Counted from the stretch's first letter, positions 19,801 to 34,800 are shown. The stretch is 64,000 bases of DNA from Devosia aurantiaca (GCF_011058215.1 NZ_JAALFG010000003.1:62001-126000), one strand, 5' to 3'. The notes: generated by a model not told the origin, from the sequence alone. A program made the numbers and translations.

Positions 19801-22800
19801 ACCAAGTCGGGCACCCAGGAGGTCGACAAGAACGACCTCGTCTATGTCCATGCCGACGTAAAGCTTGCCGCGGTCAACAACAATGCGGCGACCACTATCA
19901 AGACCGGCGATCTGGTTCAGTTCGGCGACAAGCTCTATCGGTACAAGGGTACCGCCACCATCACTGCCAACACCGGTCTCACGTTGACCGATACCGCCAA
20001 GTGGACCGCGCTCAACGCAGTCGATGGTGATATCTTCATCTTCACCGGCGATGACGACACGTCGATCAACTTCGACCAATTCGTCGGTTCGACCGCGGCG
20101 ATCGGTGAGACATTCCTCGAAGGCACGAACCCGACTTGGGTGAAGTATGTTGTTGGCGGCATCATCGATTTTGCCAACAAGTACCTGGTCCCCAGCCTTG
20201 CCGGCGGCAGCGCCCTCGGCGTCGGCGGTATCGCCATCCTGAACGATGTCGATGGTGGTGCTACCGCCCAGATCAAGAATGCCACGGTAACCTCGACCGG
20301 CGACGTGGTCGTCGCTGCGACGCAGGCCAGCGCCATCAAGGCCGATGCCTCTGTAGAAGTTGAAGCCACCGGCGGCACCAAGGGCACCTCGCTTGCCGTC
20401 GGCGGCGTCATCGCCACCAACAATGTCCTGTACCACGTCGACGCTCTGGTTTCGGGCAGCACGGTCACCACGACGGGTGTCAGCTCCGATCTCTCCGTCA
20501 CGGCTGACGGCGAGGGCAAGATCGACGCGTCCGTCGACGCGTCGGTGATATCCAAGCAATACGCTGCGGGCGTCATTCTCGCCTTCAACACGGTGGGTCT
20601 GCAGGGTCAGAACTTCCTGTTCAACACCGTCGATGCACTGGTCGGCACCGATCTCGTCACAGCCATCTACGGCAACGAGGACACCCAGACTTCGGCGCGG
20701 ATTACCGATTCGACTGTCAATGTTTCGGGCAACCTCAGCGTCGGTGCGACCGGCGCGCAGCTGATCAATGCCGAGATCAAGAACGCCGTGCGCGTCATTC
20801 GGGGCAATGCTGGCGCGCAAGATGGCCAGGCGGCCGTGTCGGTTGGTGCAACGATCGCGCTCAACCGCGTGCGCGGCGCCATCGAGGCCTCGATCGATCA
20901 GTCCGCCGGCATCATTGCCGGCGGCGCACTCTCGGTCTCCGCCATCAATGATGCGGAGATCACCGCGAAGGTATCCGGTTCGGCGGTCGCTATCGGCTAC
21001 GGAATTTTTGCCGGTGCCAACCCGAAATCCGTCTCCGTTTCGGCCGTTATTGCCCGCAATGACATGGATATCGAAACCTCTGCCGCGATCGATAGGGTGG
21101 TCGATCTAGATGCCGACAGTGTCGCTGTCAGCGCAAAACAGACCGGCAAGATCAACGCGACAGCGTCTTCTGCGGCCGTTTCGGTGGCTGTCGGCAAGGA
21201 ATCGGGCCTCGCCGTCGGCGTTGGCGCAACGATCGCCTTCAACACCATTCTGGGCAGCGCCACCGCCACCATCGTTGACAGCAATGTCGATGCGTTAAAC
21301 GCCGTCTCGGTCTCTGCGGACAATACCGCGGACATCGACGCCAATATTCTGGCGGCAGCAGCCAGCATCGCAGGGGGCTTCACCGGTTCCGGCACCGCAG
21401 TAGCCGTCGGCGTCGCGCTCGCGTTTAACTATATCGGCTATTCCGGCTCCATCACCGATGTAGGCTCGTCTCGCTCGGCGAAGACCGAGGCGCGCATCCG
21501 CACTTCGATCGTCGATGGCAAGAAGGTCAGCGTCACCGCCACGTCCGCGATGCAGATCGACGCATCGACCGTCGCAAGGTCCGCAGCCGTCGGCGCATCG
21601 GTAAAGGCCGGCTCGACCGCAGTCGCGGTCGGCGGCGTTTTCGTCGTCAACAAGATCGCCTCGGACACCATTGCCACGATCGATGGCGGACTCTCTGGCA
21701 CCTCCACCATAACAGCCGGCTCCGATGGCCTCGATGTTTCGGCCAAGGGGCAGGGCCGGATAGAAGCCCAGGCGCTCTCAGCTTCGGCCAGCGCATCCTT
21801 TGCGGGCAAGGGCCCGGGCTCTGCTGTCGCCGTCGGCGTGGGCATCAGCGCTGCCATCAACGACATTGCCGGTAACGTCAATGCGACCGTTGATGATGCC
21901 AATATTACTTCGGTCGGCAGCGTGCTTATCGAGTCCGAATCCACCACCGCGATCAAGGCTACCGGGATTGCGGCGGCGCTCGGCGTGGCCGCAGGCGGCA
22001 CCAACGGAGCTTCGGTCTCTGGCGGTGGCGCTGTTGCCTACAATGCTGTGGATGTCGACACGATCGCCTTTGTGCGCGATAGCTCGATTACCCAGACCGA
22101 CGCCACAAAGACCGTTACGGTCAAGGCCAACAGCGCAGCAGTTATCGACGCTTTCATCGTGGCCGCTTCGGCTTCGGTCGGACTGGGCGGCACCAATGGT
22201 GTCGGCGTTGCTATCGGTGCGTCGGTGGCGATCAACCGCATCGGCAACTGGTCGGGTACCAATGCTTCGAGTTCCGCACCCACCGGTGACGGTACACTCG
22301 CAGATGGTGCCGGCACCCAGACCCTAGCTTACCTCCAGAACACTGCTGTGGCGGCAGCCGGTAGCCTTATCGTCGATGCGACGTCGGCCGGTTCGATCAA
22401 CGCCGATATCGCCGCCGTGGCGGCCGCCGTATCCGGTGGCGGTACCACGGGCGTCGCCGTCGGCGCCGCCGGCAGCTTCGCGCTCAACTTCATTGGTTCC
22501 TCGACGCGGGCCTATGCCGACAACACCGGTGGATCAAAGACCATCTCGGCAAAATCCGTCGGGATTTCTGCCAAGAGTACCACCGACATCGACGTGTTTG
22601 CCGGCTCGGCAGCAGTCGCTGCTGCATTCGGTGGCACGAATGGCGTCGCCGTGCCCGTTGGCATCTCGTTTGCGCAGAACAAGATTGGCGGCGACGTCAC
22701 CGCTTATGTTCGCGGTGCAAGTGTCACCGCGACCGGTGGCGATCTCGAAATCGAAGCCGACAATCAGTCGGTTATCGAGGCCAAGGCCGTCGCCGCGGCC

Positions 22801-25800
22801 CTAGGTATTTCGGGTGGCGGCACAACCGGCGTCGCCGTTTCCGGCGGCGGTGCGGCGGCCTACAACGTCATCGACGTCGATACGCTTGCCTATGCCATCA
22901 ACAGTTCCCTGGCCCAGTCAGGCTCCGCCAACCATGTCAGCGTCAAGGCAAACAGCGCCTCGACTATCGATGCGCTCATCGTAGCCGCCTCGGCTTCGGT
23001 TGGTTTGGGTGGTACGGACGGCGCCGGTGTCGCCATTGGCATCTCGGTCGCCATCAACCGCATCGGTGATTGGTCGAATGCCGGAACCGCTGCCGGCACC
23101 AAGCCAACCGGCGCTGGCTCGCTCTCTGCCGACAACGGCACCAAGACCTTCGCCTATCTCGAAAACACCAGCGTCAGCGAAACCGGTTCGCTCGATGTTG
23201 AAGCGACGTCAGCAGGCCGCGTGAACGCCAATGTCGCGGCGATTTCTGCTGCCATCGCCGGAGGTGGCAATTCCGGTACCGCGCTCGCCGGTGGCGGCAG
23301 CTTTGCCCTGAACTACATCGGAAGCTCCACGCGCGCCTACGCCGACAACAGTGCCGGAACCAAGACCATCCAGGCCAAGTCGGTCCGTTTCGCCGCAAGC
23401 AATACAAGCGACATCGATGTCTTCTCGGGTGCAGCGGCAATAACCGCGGCGTTTGGGGGCACCACCAGCGTTGCAGCCTCGATCGGCATTTCTTACGCAC
23501 ACAGAACAAGATCGCCGGCGATGTCTCGGCTTATCTCGCCAGCGTCGATGAAGTCCGCGCGACCAATGGCAGCGTCATCGTCAGCGCCACCAATGCGGCC
23601 CAGATCGACGCCAAGTCGATCGCAGCCGCTTTGGCCCTCGCTGGTGGTGGCACCACCGGCGTCGGTGTGGCCGGTGGCGGCGCAGCCGCATACAACTATA
23701 TCGACACCGATGTGGTCTCCTTCGCCGGTGACAGTGCCATCGTTCAGATTGGCTCCGGCAACGCAGTAGCCGTAAGCGCGACCAGCAGCTCCGAGATCAA
23801 CGCCGCCATTCTTGCCGGCAGCGCGTCCATCGCCATCGGCGGCGGTGGCCCCGGTGTTGCGGTTTCCATCGGCATGTCCGTCGCGATCAACCGCATCGGC
23901 GATTGGTCAGTGGAAGAGAAGAAGGAAGAACTCGAGGAAAAGAACAGCGACGGCAGCACCAAGAAGACCGAGACGGGCAACACGATCCCGACCGGATCTG
24001 CGACGCTGGCCGTAAATGGCGGCAACGTCGTCAAAGCTTACCTCGAAGATACGAGCGTATCGGCCCAGGGCGCTCTCAACGTTGACGCGAAGGCTCTTGG
24101 CTTCATTGACGCCAAGGTTGCATCGGTTTCCGTTGCGCTTGCCGGCGGTGCGGCGGCTGGCGTCGCCGTCAGCGGGGCAGGGGTCTATGCCCTCAACTTC
24201 GTTGCGCTGATGACCCGAGCCTATGCCGACAATACCGGCACGACCAAGGAACTGGTTGCCGGCACAATGCGCTTCAAGGCCGAGAACACGGCACGTGTCG
24301 AGGTTCTGGCTGGTGCAGCGAGCCTGGGTGGTGCCATCGGTGGCGTCACCGGCGTTGCTGCGTCCATCGGTTTTGCCATGGCGCAGAACGTCATAGACAG
24401 CAATGTCTCCGCATACCTGCTCAACGTTACTAAGGCCAAGACCACGGGTGGTCTTCTGATCGTTGAGGCGGTCAGTTCCGGTACGATCAAGGCTGAGGCC
24501 TACGCTGCTTCCGCTGCGGTTGGTGTCGGCATGGGCGGTGGCGGCATTGCCGTCGCCGGTGGCGGCGCTGCCGCAACGAATAAGGTCTCGAGCGATACGG
24601 TCGCAAATGTGACCGGTGGCCGTCTCGAAAGCACTGGCGCGATCACCGTCAAGGCGTCTTCTGCATCCACCATCGACGCCAAGATCGCGGCCGTCGCCCT
24701 GGCCGTCGGCGCCGACCTCAGCGCCGGTGTCGGTATTGCCATCGGATCCTCCGTCGCCGTCAACCAGATCGGTACCGTCGGCGATCGCAATAAGGTCGAG
24801 GCGACGCTGGAGAACGTGTCCGTCGACGCCGGCGGCACGCTCACTGTCGATGCCCTTTCTAACAACCAGATCACGGCGACCATTCTTGCTGCTGCTGCTG
24901 CGCTTAGTGGCGGAACCGTCGGCGTATCCGTTGGTGGCGCAGGCGCTGGTGGCCGCAACGAAATTGCGGTCGCAACGCGTGCCCGCATCAATGGTGACGG
25001 CACGGGTATTGTCGCTGGTGGCCTTGCCGTTTCGGCTCAGGACACCTCCAAGATCAAGGCGCTCGCGGCTGCCGGGTCGGTTGCCGCTTCGTTCGGCGCC
25101 GCTGGCGCCAGCGTAGCCCTCGGCATCGGCGCAGCGGACAATGTTGTCCGCAATCAGATCACGGCAGAAATCGTCGCCGCCGATACGCTGATCGATGTCG
25201 GCTCCGCGGGCGTCTCGCTCACCGCTCGCGACAACACGGAAATCGAAGCCGTGGCATCCGCCGCTTCGCTTGCCGTGGCCTTCAGCACGGTGGCCGTCGC
25301 CGGCTCCGGCGCAGCAGCCAAGAACAGCATTGACAACGATGTCCTGGCGCAGATTTCGTCCAGTAAGCTGGATAGCGTCGGCAACGTCATGGTCACCGCC
25401 GAAAGCATCGGCTCGATCAAGGCAAAGATAGCCGCTGCGGCAGCCGCGGCCGTCATCGTCCCCGGTGCGGGTGTCGGTGTTGCCATCGGCGTCGCCGTTG
25501 CCGTCAACGAGATTGGCGACTGGACCGATGCCGGCGAAACAGGCAACGACCCTAAGTTTGCGCCCGTCCAGGGCGTCAACGGTGGCAGTTCCTTGAAGGC
25601 CGTAATTCTTAACAGCCAGCTTGACGTCGATGGCGATGTGAGCCTTTCCGGTCGCTCGGCCCAGACCATCAAGGCGGAAGTCGTTTCAGCAGCTGCTGCC
25701 CTCGCTGGCAGTGACCTTGCGGTGGGCGTCGCCGGTGCCGGCACCTATGCCGAAAACCGTATCGCCATGCAGACCGAAGCCTCCATTTCGGGCACGTCGA

Positions 25801-28800
25801 ACAACCGGGCAACCATCTCGGCTTCCGATATCTCCATCTCGGCGAACGACAGCTCCGACATCGACGCCCTCGTCGGCTCGGTTGCCCTCGCCGCCGCCGT
25901 CGGCTCGACTGCCGGTGTCAGCGTCGCCGGTAGCGTGGCCGTGGCGAAGAACGTCATCGACAACGATGTCAGCGCGTTTGCGCTCTACGCTAACCTCGAA
26001 GCCGAACTGATCCCGACGCACGATCCCGTCTACACGCGCGGCGGCGACGGTTCGATCGTCCACACCAACAAGCCCTCGGTCAACGCGGCAACGCCGGGTA
26101 AGATTACGATCTCCGCCCGTCAGGGTGCGACCATCGATGCTCAGTCGGCATCGGCTGCGCTCGGCGTCGCAGCCGCCAGCTTTGGTGCCTCGATCGGTGC
26201 GGGTGGGGCGATTGCCCTCAACGCCATCCTCGGCAGCACCAACGCCTTTGCCAATGGCAGCAGCCTGCGGGCCGGCGATGATATCCTCGTCCAGGCCACC
26301 AATATCATGACTATCGAAGCCGAGGTCGCCGCTCTGGCCGGTTCGGTTTCCATCGGTGGCGTTGCGGTTTCGGCTTCGCTCGGTGCCGGCGTCGCGCAGA
26401 ACTTCATCGGTTACACTCTGGGCTCAGGGAATCCGCAGCAGCGCGTGCAGGTTCTGTCCTACCTCAACGACACGACCGTCGACACCTACGGCAACCCGAT
26501 GTTGTCGCCACGTCGCGTTCCGACATAGACGCCAAGGTGGTTTCAGGTTCTGTGGCCGTCTCGGCAGGCTCGGTCGCAGTGTCTGTGGCGGGCGCTGGTT
26601 CCACCACCGAAAATAAGGTCGCCGTCCAGAACAAGGCCTACATCCAGAATTCCGGCATTACGACCGGCGACGTGGTCAAGGCGGCCAACGTTAAGGTCAA
26701 TGCCAAGGATTACAGCACGATCGACGCCTATGCCGGCGCCGCATCATTGTCCGCAGCCTTCGGCTTCACCGGCTCGGCGGCCGTTTCGCTGGGCTCTGCT
26801 GTCGCTCTCAACACCATCGACAATGAAGTTCAAGCCTCGATCGTCGATGTCGATCAGTTGCAGGTGACCGGCGATGTCCCGGTCGCTGCCGATGGCTACA
26901 TCTACCGTCCGGAAGTCACGCGGCTCAAGACCGCTGGTTATGAAACGACGGTCAACGGTCAGCGCAAGTGGGTACCGCCCGTCTATGAAACCGTCCGGCT
27001 CAACCCCGCTTACGCAACCAATTCCGGCAACCTGACGGTCCTCGCCGAAAGCGAAGCCGTCCTGACCGGTACCGTGCAGATGGCCGCCGTCGCTGCCTCC
27101 TTTGGTGGTGTGGCTGTCGCCGGCGGTGGCGCTGTCACGACCAATTCGGTGCTGTCCTCGACCGAAGCGTTCCTGCGCAACGGTACGACGACCGTAAACG
27201 GCGACGTCAAGATCGCTGCTTACGACAAGAGCACGGTCACGAGCCTTGTCGATGCTATCGCGGTCTCGGTCGGAATCGGTCTTGCCGCTTCCGGTGCAAA
27301 GGCAGAATCCGTCGTCGAAGTCGCCGTAAGCGCCAAGCTCGACAATGCCCGCCTCAACGCCACCAATGTGGTCGTCGAAGCCACTTCAACCCCTCGCGCG
27401 ATCTCCGAGACCCGCGCTGTCAATGCCGGCGCCGCGGCGGTTGGTGTCTCTTTTGCTAAGTCGCGCATCAACAATATGGTCTCGGCGGAAGCCGGTGGCC
27501 CAGATATCCGCGTCAACACGCTGCGCGTTACCGCGGCCGAACTGGTCACCACCAACACCTATGCTGCCGATGCCAAGGCCCAAGGCCTCGCCGGTGGTCT
27601 GATCGGTGCCGATGCGACGATCACCGAAGCCACCAGCACCAGCGTCGTTACGGCGCTCATGACCGCAGGCAGCGTCATCAATGCGGTCCGTTCTGTCGGT
27701 GTCGCAGCGCAGAACGACAGCCGCCAGCGTGCCGTCAGTGACAGCATTGCCTTCGGCCTTGCCGCAGTCGGTGCAACCAAGGCCAAGGCCCTGTCCGCTG
27801 CCACGACCAGCGCCACAGTTGGCTCGGGCTCGACCATCAATGCCGGTTCGCTCAATATCCAGGCAACTGGCACCGACGATAACTTTGCTAAGGCCACACC
27901 GGGTTCTGTTGGCGCCCTTGCCATTGCTGCTGCCGATCTTGATACGTCGGCAACGGCGTCGACGATCGCCAAGCTCGGAAACAACACCACTGTTCGCCTG
28001 ACCCGCAATACGGCTCTCGGCCAGACCGGTCAGTTCTCGCTGACTGCCGATCACCTGACCCGCGCCAACACCCAGCTCCAGACCAGCTCGTTCGGTCTGC
28101 TTGCCGGGACGGGCGCCAGCGGCGACAACCTCATCGACTCCGTTGTCCTCGCCAGCGTCGGCAACGCGGCTGACGTAAAGGCGGCTGCGATCCAGGTGCT
28201 CGCCTCCAACCGCTTTGAAAAGGTTGCGCTGGCTGGCAAGAACATCGACGGCACCGCCGCGGCCTTGCTCGCCGGTGCCGGCGCCACGAGCAAGACCGAT
28301 CTGCAGCTCGTGACGATGTCGCTGATCCACGACAACGCCAAGCTTGAAGTCGAAGGCACCTCGGACAATGCCGGCGCCTTCACCGTTCGTGCGGTCAACA
28401 ACATCTTCTATCGCGAAGACATCGCATATAAGAGCGGTGGGCTCGGTTCAGGCGTCTTCGTCCGCGGCGAACTCGACACCTCCGGCTCGCGCACGCGAAC
28501 GGTCGATGGCCTGACCCTGACGCTCGACGATCTCAGCGCAACGGTGCGCCTGGGCGATAACGCAGCATCTGGCAACAGCAACATTTCGCTGAAGAGCGCG
28601 GGCAATATCGAACTGTCCGCCAACACACACGCCGATGCGGAAATGCACGTTTCGGTCGACAACTATGGCGGCGTCACCGTTTCGATCGCCCAGGCAGTCG
28701 TCAACCTGCGTCCGGTGAACTCGGTCGTCGTCGGACGCGGCAGCACCATCAAGGCGCTGCGTGACGTCAATCTGCTCGCCGGTATGAACTCGGCCTTCGC

Positions 28801-31800
28801 GCATGACAACTATCGCGTGCGTGTGTTTGCCGACACCTTTGCCGGCAGCGTCATTCCGCTCGGCGATGTCGTCACCGAATCCCTTATCTTCCAGCAGAAC
28901 CTGATCACCGTGCACGGTGACAGCACCACGCGCGCCACGATTTCGGCAGGCGGCAATGTCCGCCTCTATGCCGACAAGAGCCCATTCGGGGACATCACGG
29001 CGCAGGGCAAGGCGGTCAATTGGGCCTCTGCTGTTGGTGATGCGCTGGACAAGGCGATGGGCGGCAAGGCCCACTTGCAGACGACTGGCACGGCCAAGCA
29101 GGACGCGCACGCCATAATCACCAATAACGGCCGCATCGAAACCGGCGCCAACCGCAAAATCGACCTGACCATCACGGGCATCGATGCCAACGGCAAGGTC
29201 ACTTATTCCGGCGTCGGCACGGACGGTGTCACCGTGTCGGTAGTCAATCGCGAACAGCAGTCGGCTTATTTCGACGAGTTGGATGCAGCCTACGAGGCGC
29301 TGCGGGAATATTCCAACAACGTCAAGCTGCGTGATTTCTACAACTCGGAAATTACCCGCCTGACCAATCTGCTGAAGAGCCAGCAACTTGCCGTCGAACG
29401 CACTGCCGTCGATGGCGATGGCAATGTCATCTATAAGGACGGCAAGCCCGTCGTGACGCTGGTGCCCGTACGCAAGACCGTGGCGACAATCGTGGTCGCC
29501 CCGATCTTTGCCTCGGCCGGCTATATCGACCTGCGTTCGGATGTCCTGCAGGGCAGCGGCATCATCGACGCGCCCAGTGACGTCAGCGTCAAGATCGACA
29601 ATACCAGCCGGTACGCCATGGAAATCCAGGGCGTCACCATTCCGGAAGATACCGGCGGCATCTTCTTCAACGGCTTCGACAAGCGCGTCCTGACCAATTC
29701 GAACGTTACCACGCAGAACAGCTCGAACGTCAGCAAGGAAAACAGCGACGGTATTCGCGCCGGCGAGCCCAACCTCGTTGCAGGCACGGCAAGCTTCTCG
29801 CTCAATCCGTCTCAGCCGACCACGACGGGTGGCGACCCGATCGTCATCATCAAGAACTCGATTGCCTCGCTGCCCACCGGCGTCACGATCTGGCCCAAGC
29901 TGAGCGTCACCGGCGCCATCGACGCGATCAACGCCCATGTCACGCTCGATACCAGCAATGGTCAGGGCGATATTCTGGTTAACGCACCGGTCGATGCCAA
30001 GACGCTCCAGATCAAGACCAACGGTCTTCTGGTGATCGATCTTCCGCCCGGCAGCGTCCTCCACACCGGCGGCAATCCGTACACCAACTGGACCGAAGGT
30101 ACGGACGGCATGAGCCGCCTCGACGACAACACGGTCAGTGCAAAAATCGATGCGCGTCCGACGCTGGCTAACGCCATCATGGCTGGCCAGATATCGATCA
30201 CTGCGGAGTACATCAATCTCAACGGCCTCATTCAAAGCGGGTCGGCCACTTACCAGATCGACATCAATTCCGATGTCTCGGCCGAGATCGAGACCATCAA
30301 GCGCGGTCTCGCCGATGGTTCTATTTCTGGCGGCCTCATTGAGCTGACCAAGGCCGGCGGGGTTGGCTTCAAGGCGTTCTGGGACTCCGAGAACAATCGC
30401 GTGGTCCTTCAGGAATTCCGCACGCCGGCAGGTTCGATCACTATCACTGGCAAGCTGATGAACACCGGCAACGGTGAGATCAAGGCGCTCGGCGGCTACA
30501 CCAACATCGTCGTCAACAACAACACGGCACACAATGTCGTCGTGAAGCGCATCGACGTTTCCGAACGCGGTACCGGCAAGATTGTCCTGAACGATCGCTC
30601 GAAGGGCGCTGCACCTGGGCAGCAGCGGACGGATGGCGGCTATGTCCGCACGACCTATCTGACCAATGCAGACGGTACGACGTCCAAGCTGGTTGAAGAT
30701 TTCATTCCGCGCGCGCAACAGCCTGCCGGCGTCGAAGGAAACAAGCCGAGCTACTCGAACGGGATGCGCATCAATCCCAATGTCGAGGCTGTTATCACCA
30801 ACAATCTCGGAAGCAACTTCGGCTACTCGGGCACCTATCAGATCACCCAAGGCTGGCGTTACGGATGGTCCGTGGCGATGACCGAGCGCGAAAGTGTCAA
30901 GACCACTTATGGTACCGCAGCTTGGCTGGGTATCGACTGGCTTGCCGCGGATCCGGGTAATGTTGTCAAGGTGGAGAGGGAAGCTCTGACCCAGCCCACC
31001 TTGGTGGAAGGCAGTGACTACTTCTACATCGACACAGCAAATACGCAGCGCTACGATTTTATCAGCCAGAAGGTGACCACAAGTTCCCAGACGAGGGAAG
31101 GCAATAAGTGGGAAGTCAGCACCTGGTACGGCAAGACGACCTACTACCAGGAGATCATTGTCGAGAGCGATAACCGCACGACGGCCACGCACACGATCGA
31201 AGCGGACCGAAACGTCACGATCTCGATGATCGGGAACACGACGGCGAATGTGACGATCACTTCGACCGGTTCCGGTAGCGTCATCATCGAGGGCGGTATC
31301 CTCAACACGACCGGCAAGACCGAGATCGTCTCCAATGCCGACATCGTCGCCTCCGGCGACGCCTTGGTGCAGGGCGCGAACATTGTTCTCCAGGCTCGGG
31401 GCAATATCGGCGCCGCGGCCAGCGCACAGGACGGCGAAGTCAATGCCGGAGCGCTCAAGGTCGACATCGTCGACCAGTTCGCTGTCGATTATCGGGGCAA
31501 TACGCAGGCCACGCCGACCAATGGCAAGCTGTCCGCAAGCTCGACTAACGGCAGCATCTTCCTACACGAAGTGAACGGCAACCTGACGCTCGGCACGGTT
31601 TCGGCAAGCAAGGGTGAAGTGTTCCTGTCTACCAAGACCGGCAACATAATTGCGGCCGATAAAACCACGACGCTCATCACGGCCAATACGCTGACGATGG
31701 TCGCCAATGGCAGCATCGGCACGCAGACGGATGACCTCCGCATCAACTCGTCCGCGACGGCCACCGGCCTCGTCAATCTTTCGGCGACGGGCGACATTGC

Positions 31801-34800
31801 CGTCATCGAAACCATCGGCGATCTGACCCTGCAGAAGGCAAAGAGCACGGGCGGTCGTGTCGAGATCGAAATCCTGTCCGGCTCGCTTCTCGATGGCGAC
31901 AGCTTCGTCGAGCGTGATCTTCGCGCTGAAGAAACGCTGCGCAATGGCCTTTGGAAGGACCTGCAACTGACCAGCGGCGCCGGCGCCGCCCAGAAAGCCG
32001 AACAGGCCGTCCAGAACTACGAAAACTACAAGCGCGGCGAATACGCCCAGTACTGGAAGCTGCGCGCCAACGTCAAAAACGGCGCATACGTCCTCAGCGC
32101 TGCCGAGGAAGCCTATCTGCGAGCCAACGGCTCGGGTGACAGCGCAATCGCAACGCTGCAACAGAGCCGCTACCAGCAGTACCTCGCCTTGCACGACGTT
32201 TATGGCGTCTACGGCGACGTCTATCGCTCGGACATCAACGTGGCTTACAACCAGTACTGGACTTACAAGTCCGCCGGTTCGCTCGACGCGGCGGCGTTGG
32301 CTGATTACGACGATTTGCGCAAAATGTTCGATCGTCTCGGCGAGACCTCGAAGAACGCCAGCTTCGCTTACCTCTTCACCGATGCTGCGCTCGCCACCAG
32401 CATGCGTGCGGGCGTCAAGGTCTGGACCGAGCAGGAACTGCTCAACGCCTTCGGTGCGGGTCTCACCAAGCGCGTCACCGACACCGAAGTGGTCAAGGAA
32501 AACGCCAACATCGAGGGCAAGTCCGTCTGGATCAAGGCCTCGCAGGTCATCGGCAGCGTCCAGGTCGATACCGTCATCAACTTCTCGCCCGGCACGCAGA
32601 AGCAACTCTCCGACGCGGAGCGCATTGCCTTGGCTGCCGCCGAGCGTCAGGATATTGTCTACCTCAGCGAATACGCCACCGGCGTGAACGTGAACTTCGG
32701 CTTGGCCAATGTTGGCGGCACCTCGATGGGCACTATTACCCGTCCGGGCGGTAACTGGGACGGCTACCAGGCCGGCAGCCTCGTCTACATCAAGGGCAAT
32801 ACCCAGCACGCGACGGAAGATGGCGCCTACTACGTCGTCCACTCCGTCAGCGGCAGCACGCTCAACATCATGGGTGTGTTTAATGGCAAGGCGGCCGATG
32901 CCTCCTATGCGCTGTACAACGCCCTTGGCGTGTTCAACCCACTGAGCACCCAGATTGATCGCATCTCGGGCTTTGCAGCCGAACTCGGTCGCACCGTCGC
33001 GGTCGGCGAGGTTATCGAAAACCCGATGGATGCCGGCAAGTTCAGCACCACTTACAGTGCTGGTGCCGCCGTCACTGGTTCCTTCGGCAATGGCGGCTTC
33101 TACCAGGGCACCATCACGCTCGGTGCTGGCGATGTTGCCAAGGCCGGTGTCGTCGCGGGATCGAAGATCTACGTTCACGGCACTTCCAGCAATGCAACTC
33201 GCTCCGCCGACAGCGGTGCGGCCAAGATGCCGGACTACTATGAAGTCGCTTCGGTCGTGGGCGATGTCATCACTCTCAAGACTGGTCAACTGCTGACTAC
33301 CGAACTGGGTGCCAACGTCCAGATCGGTCTTGTCACCATCACCCAAGTCACCCCGCCGCCGGTTCTCAAGGCCATCATCGTCGATCGTCGCGAAGATCTT
33401 GACGTCTCTGTCGAAGGTCAGCTCGATGCCGAGGCAAAGGCTGTCTACATCGGCTCTGAGCAGGATCTTAATCTCGGCCAGATCAAGGCTGGCACATTCG
33501 AGGAGGACAAGTCGACGGGACAAATCCGTCTCAAGACCAGCGGCAATATCAGCAACGTCCTGACCTCCGGCGTGAACCTTCTCGGTCGCGATATCCTTAT
33601 TGAAGCGGGCCAGGGCCAGATCGGCAACAGCTCCAAGGCTGTTACGGTTAGCCATTTGGGAACAACGACATACGAGGGCGGTCTCATTGCCCGCGCAAAG
33701 TCGAGCATCTGGATGAGTGCGCCGACGACCGATCTACGGGTGGAATCCGTCTTCTCGTCTGAGGGCGATGTGTTCCTTTCGGCTCTCAACAAGTCGATCG
33801 TCGATGCCCTGGGTGGCGACGGCGCCAAGATCGTAGCCCGCCATGTCAGCCTCAGCGCGGTCAATGGCTCCATCGGTTCGCTCGGCAGCTACCTCGATAT
33901 CGACATCACCAGCCCGCTTCAGGCAGCGGGAAGTGCGCTCGATCAGGCTAATGTCGGGACGATCATCGCCAATGCACGCAACGACATCTACCTCAACGAA
34001 ACCGATGGCGATCTCAACGTACGCGGCATTGTTTCCACGCACGGCAATGTGGGTCTCGACGCGCTGACCGGATCGATCATCGATGCCGAATATGCCGTAC
34101 CCGGAATGGACGGCGAGGTGGTTCGTCTCGGCGCCGACATCATCGGCAACAGCGTGACGCTGAACGCCTATTTCGGTATCGGTGCGCCGGGCCAGGAACT
34201 GGAAATCAACAGCTCCGCTCAGGCAGCCGGCATCGTCACCGCCTATACCGATTTCGGCAGCATTTACCTCACCGAAACGGCAGGTCACCTCAACCTCTTC
34301 CAGGCCGGCAGTGGCATGCTTGCCGGGCCGACCTTCACTTTCCTCACCGCGCTTTCGGGCAGCATCCTCAATGCCCGCGCCACGACCGAGGCCGACAAGC
34401 GTAATATCGTCTCCGGCAAGACCTACCTGGTCGCAAGCCTCGATGTCGGCGCCAGTGGCAACCGCATCGTCAGCGGCATTGCCAATGTCGAAAGCTGGTC
34501 GAAGGCTGGTAGCACCTGGATCCACAACCTGGGTGGCCTCGAGGTCGGTGGCGTTAATGCCGGTGCGCTGTTCGCAGCGCGCAGCGGTGGCTCGATCAAC
34601 ATCAGCGCCGCCAGCCCGATCACGGTGTCCAACAACAACTACGCGGCGACCGGCGACATCAACATCACGGCGGGCGAAGACAACGACGTCGACAACCCGG
34701 CGACTCCCGAGAACGAAGCCATTGCCGATAATGTCGTCATTAAGAAGGATGTCGTGCTGGAGGCTGCGGCCGGCAGCATCAACATCACCGCTGGCGATGA

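Larger units (their letters stand above)
14300..20700 (+). repeat. Superrepeat family I (five units of about 430-520 residues)
   Basis: Each unit contains one Trp/Tyr module, an NDVRGGA-like strand, and a hydrophobic N-(T/S)-(I/V)-G-(W/L)-x5-(N)-x-(L/V)-F-(N/I)-x-(V/L)-(E/D) signature. The signatures begin near 15127, 16437, 17734, 19312 and 20587, giving spacings of about 1310, 1297, 1578 and 1275 bases. The longer fourth interval holds an inserted low-complexity linker. Confidence 0.75.

Noticed and set aside
28448..31192. Long antisense reading frame of 914 codons inside the giant gene
   Set aside because: It is the reverse frame of an in-frame repetitive coding region of high GC, with no recognisable domain. 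Similar shadows occur at 31562-33655, 33734-35254 and 38486-40084.
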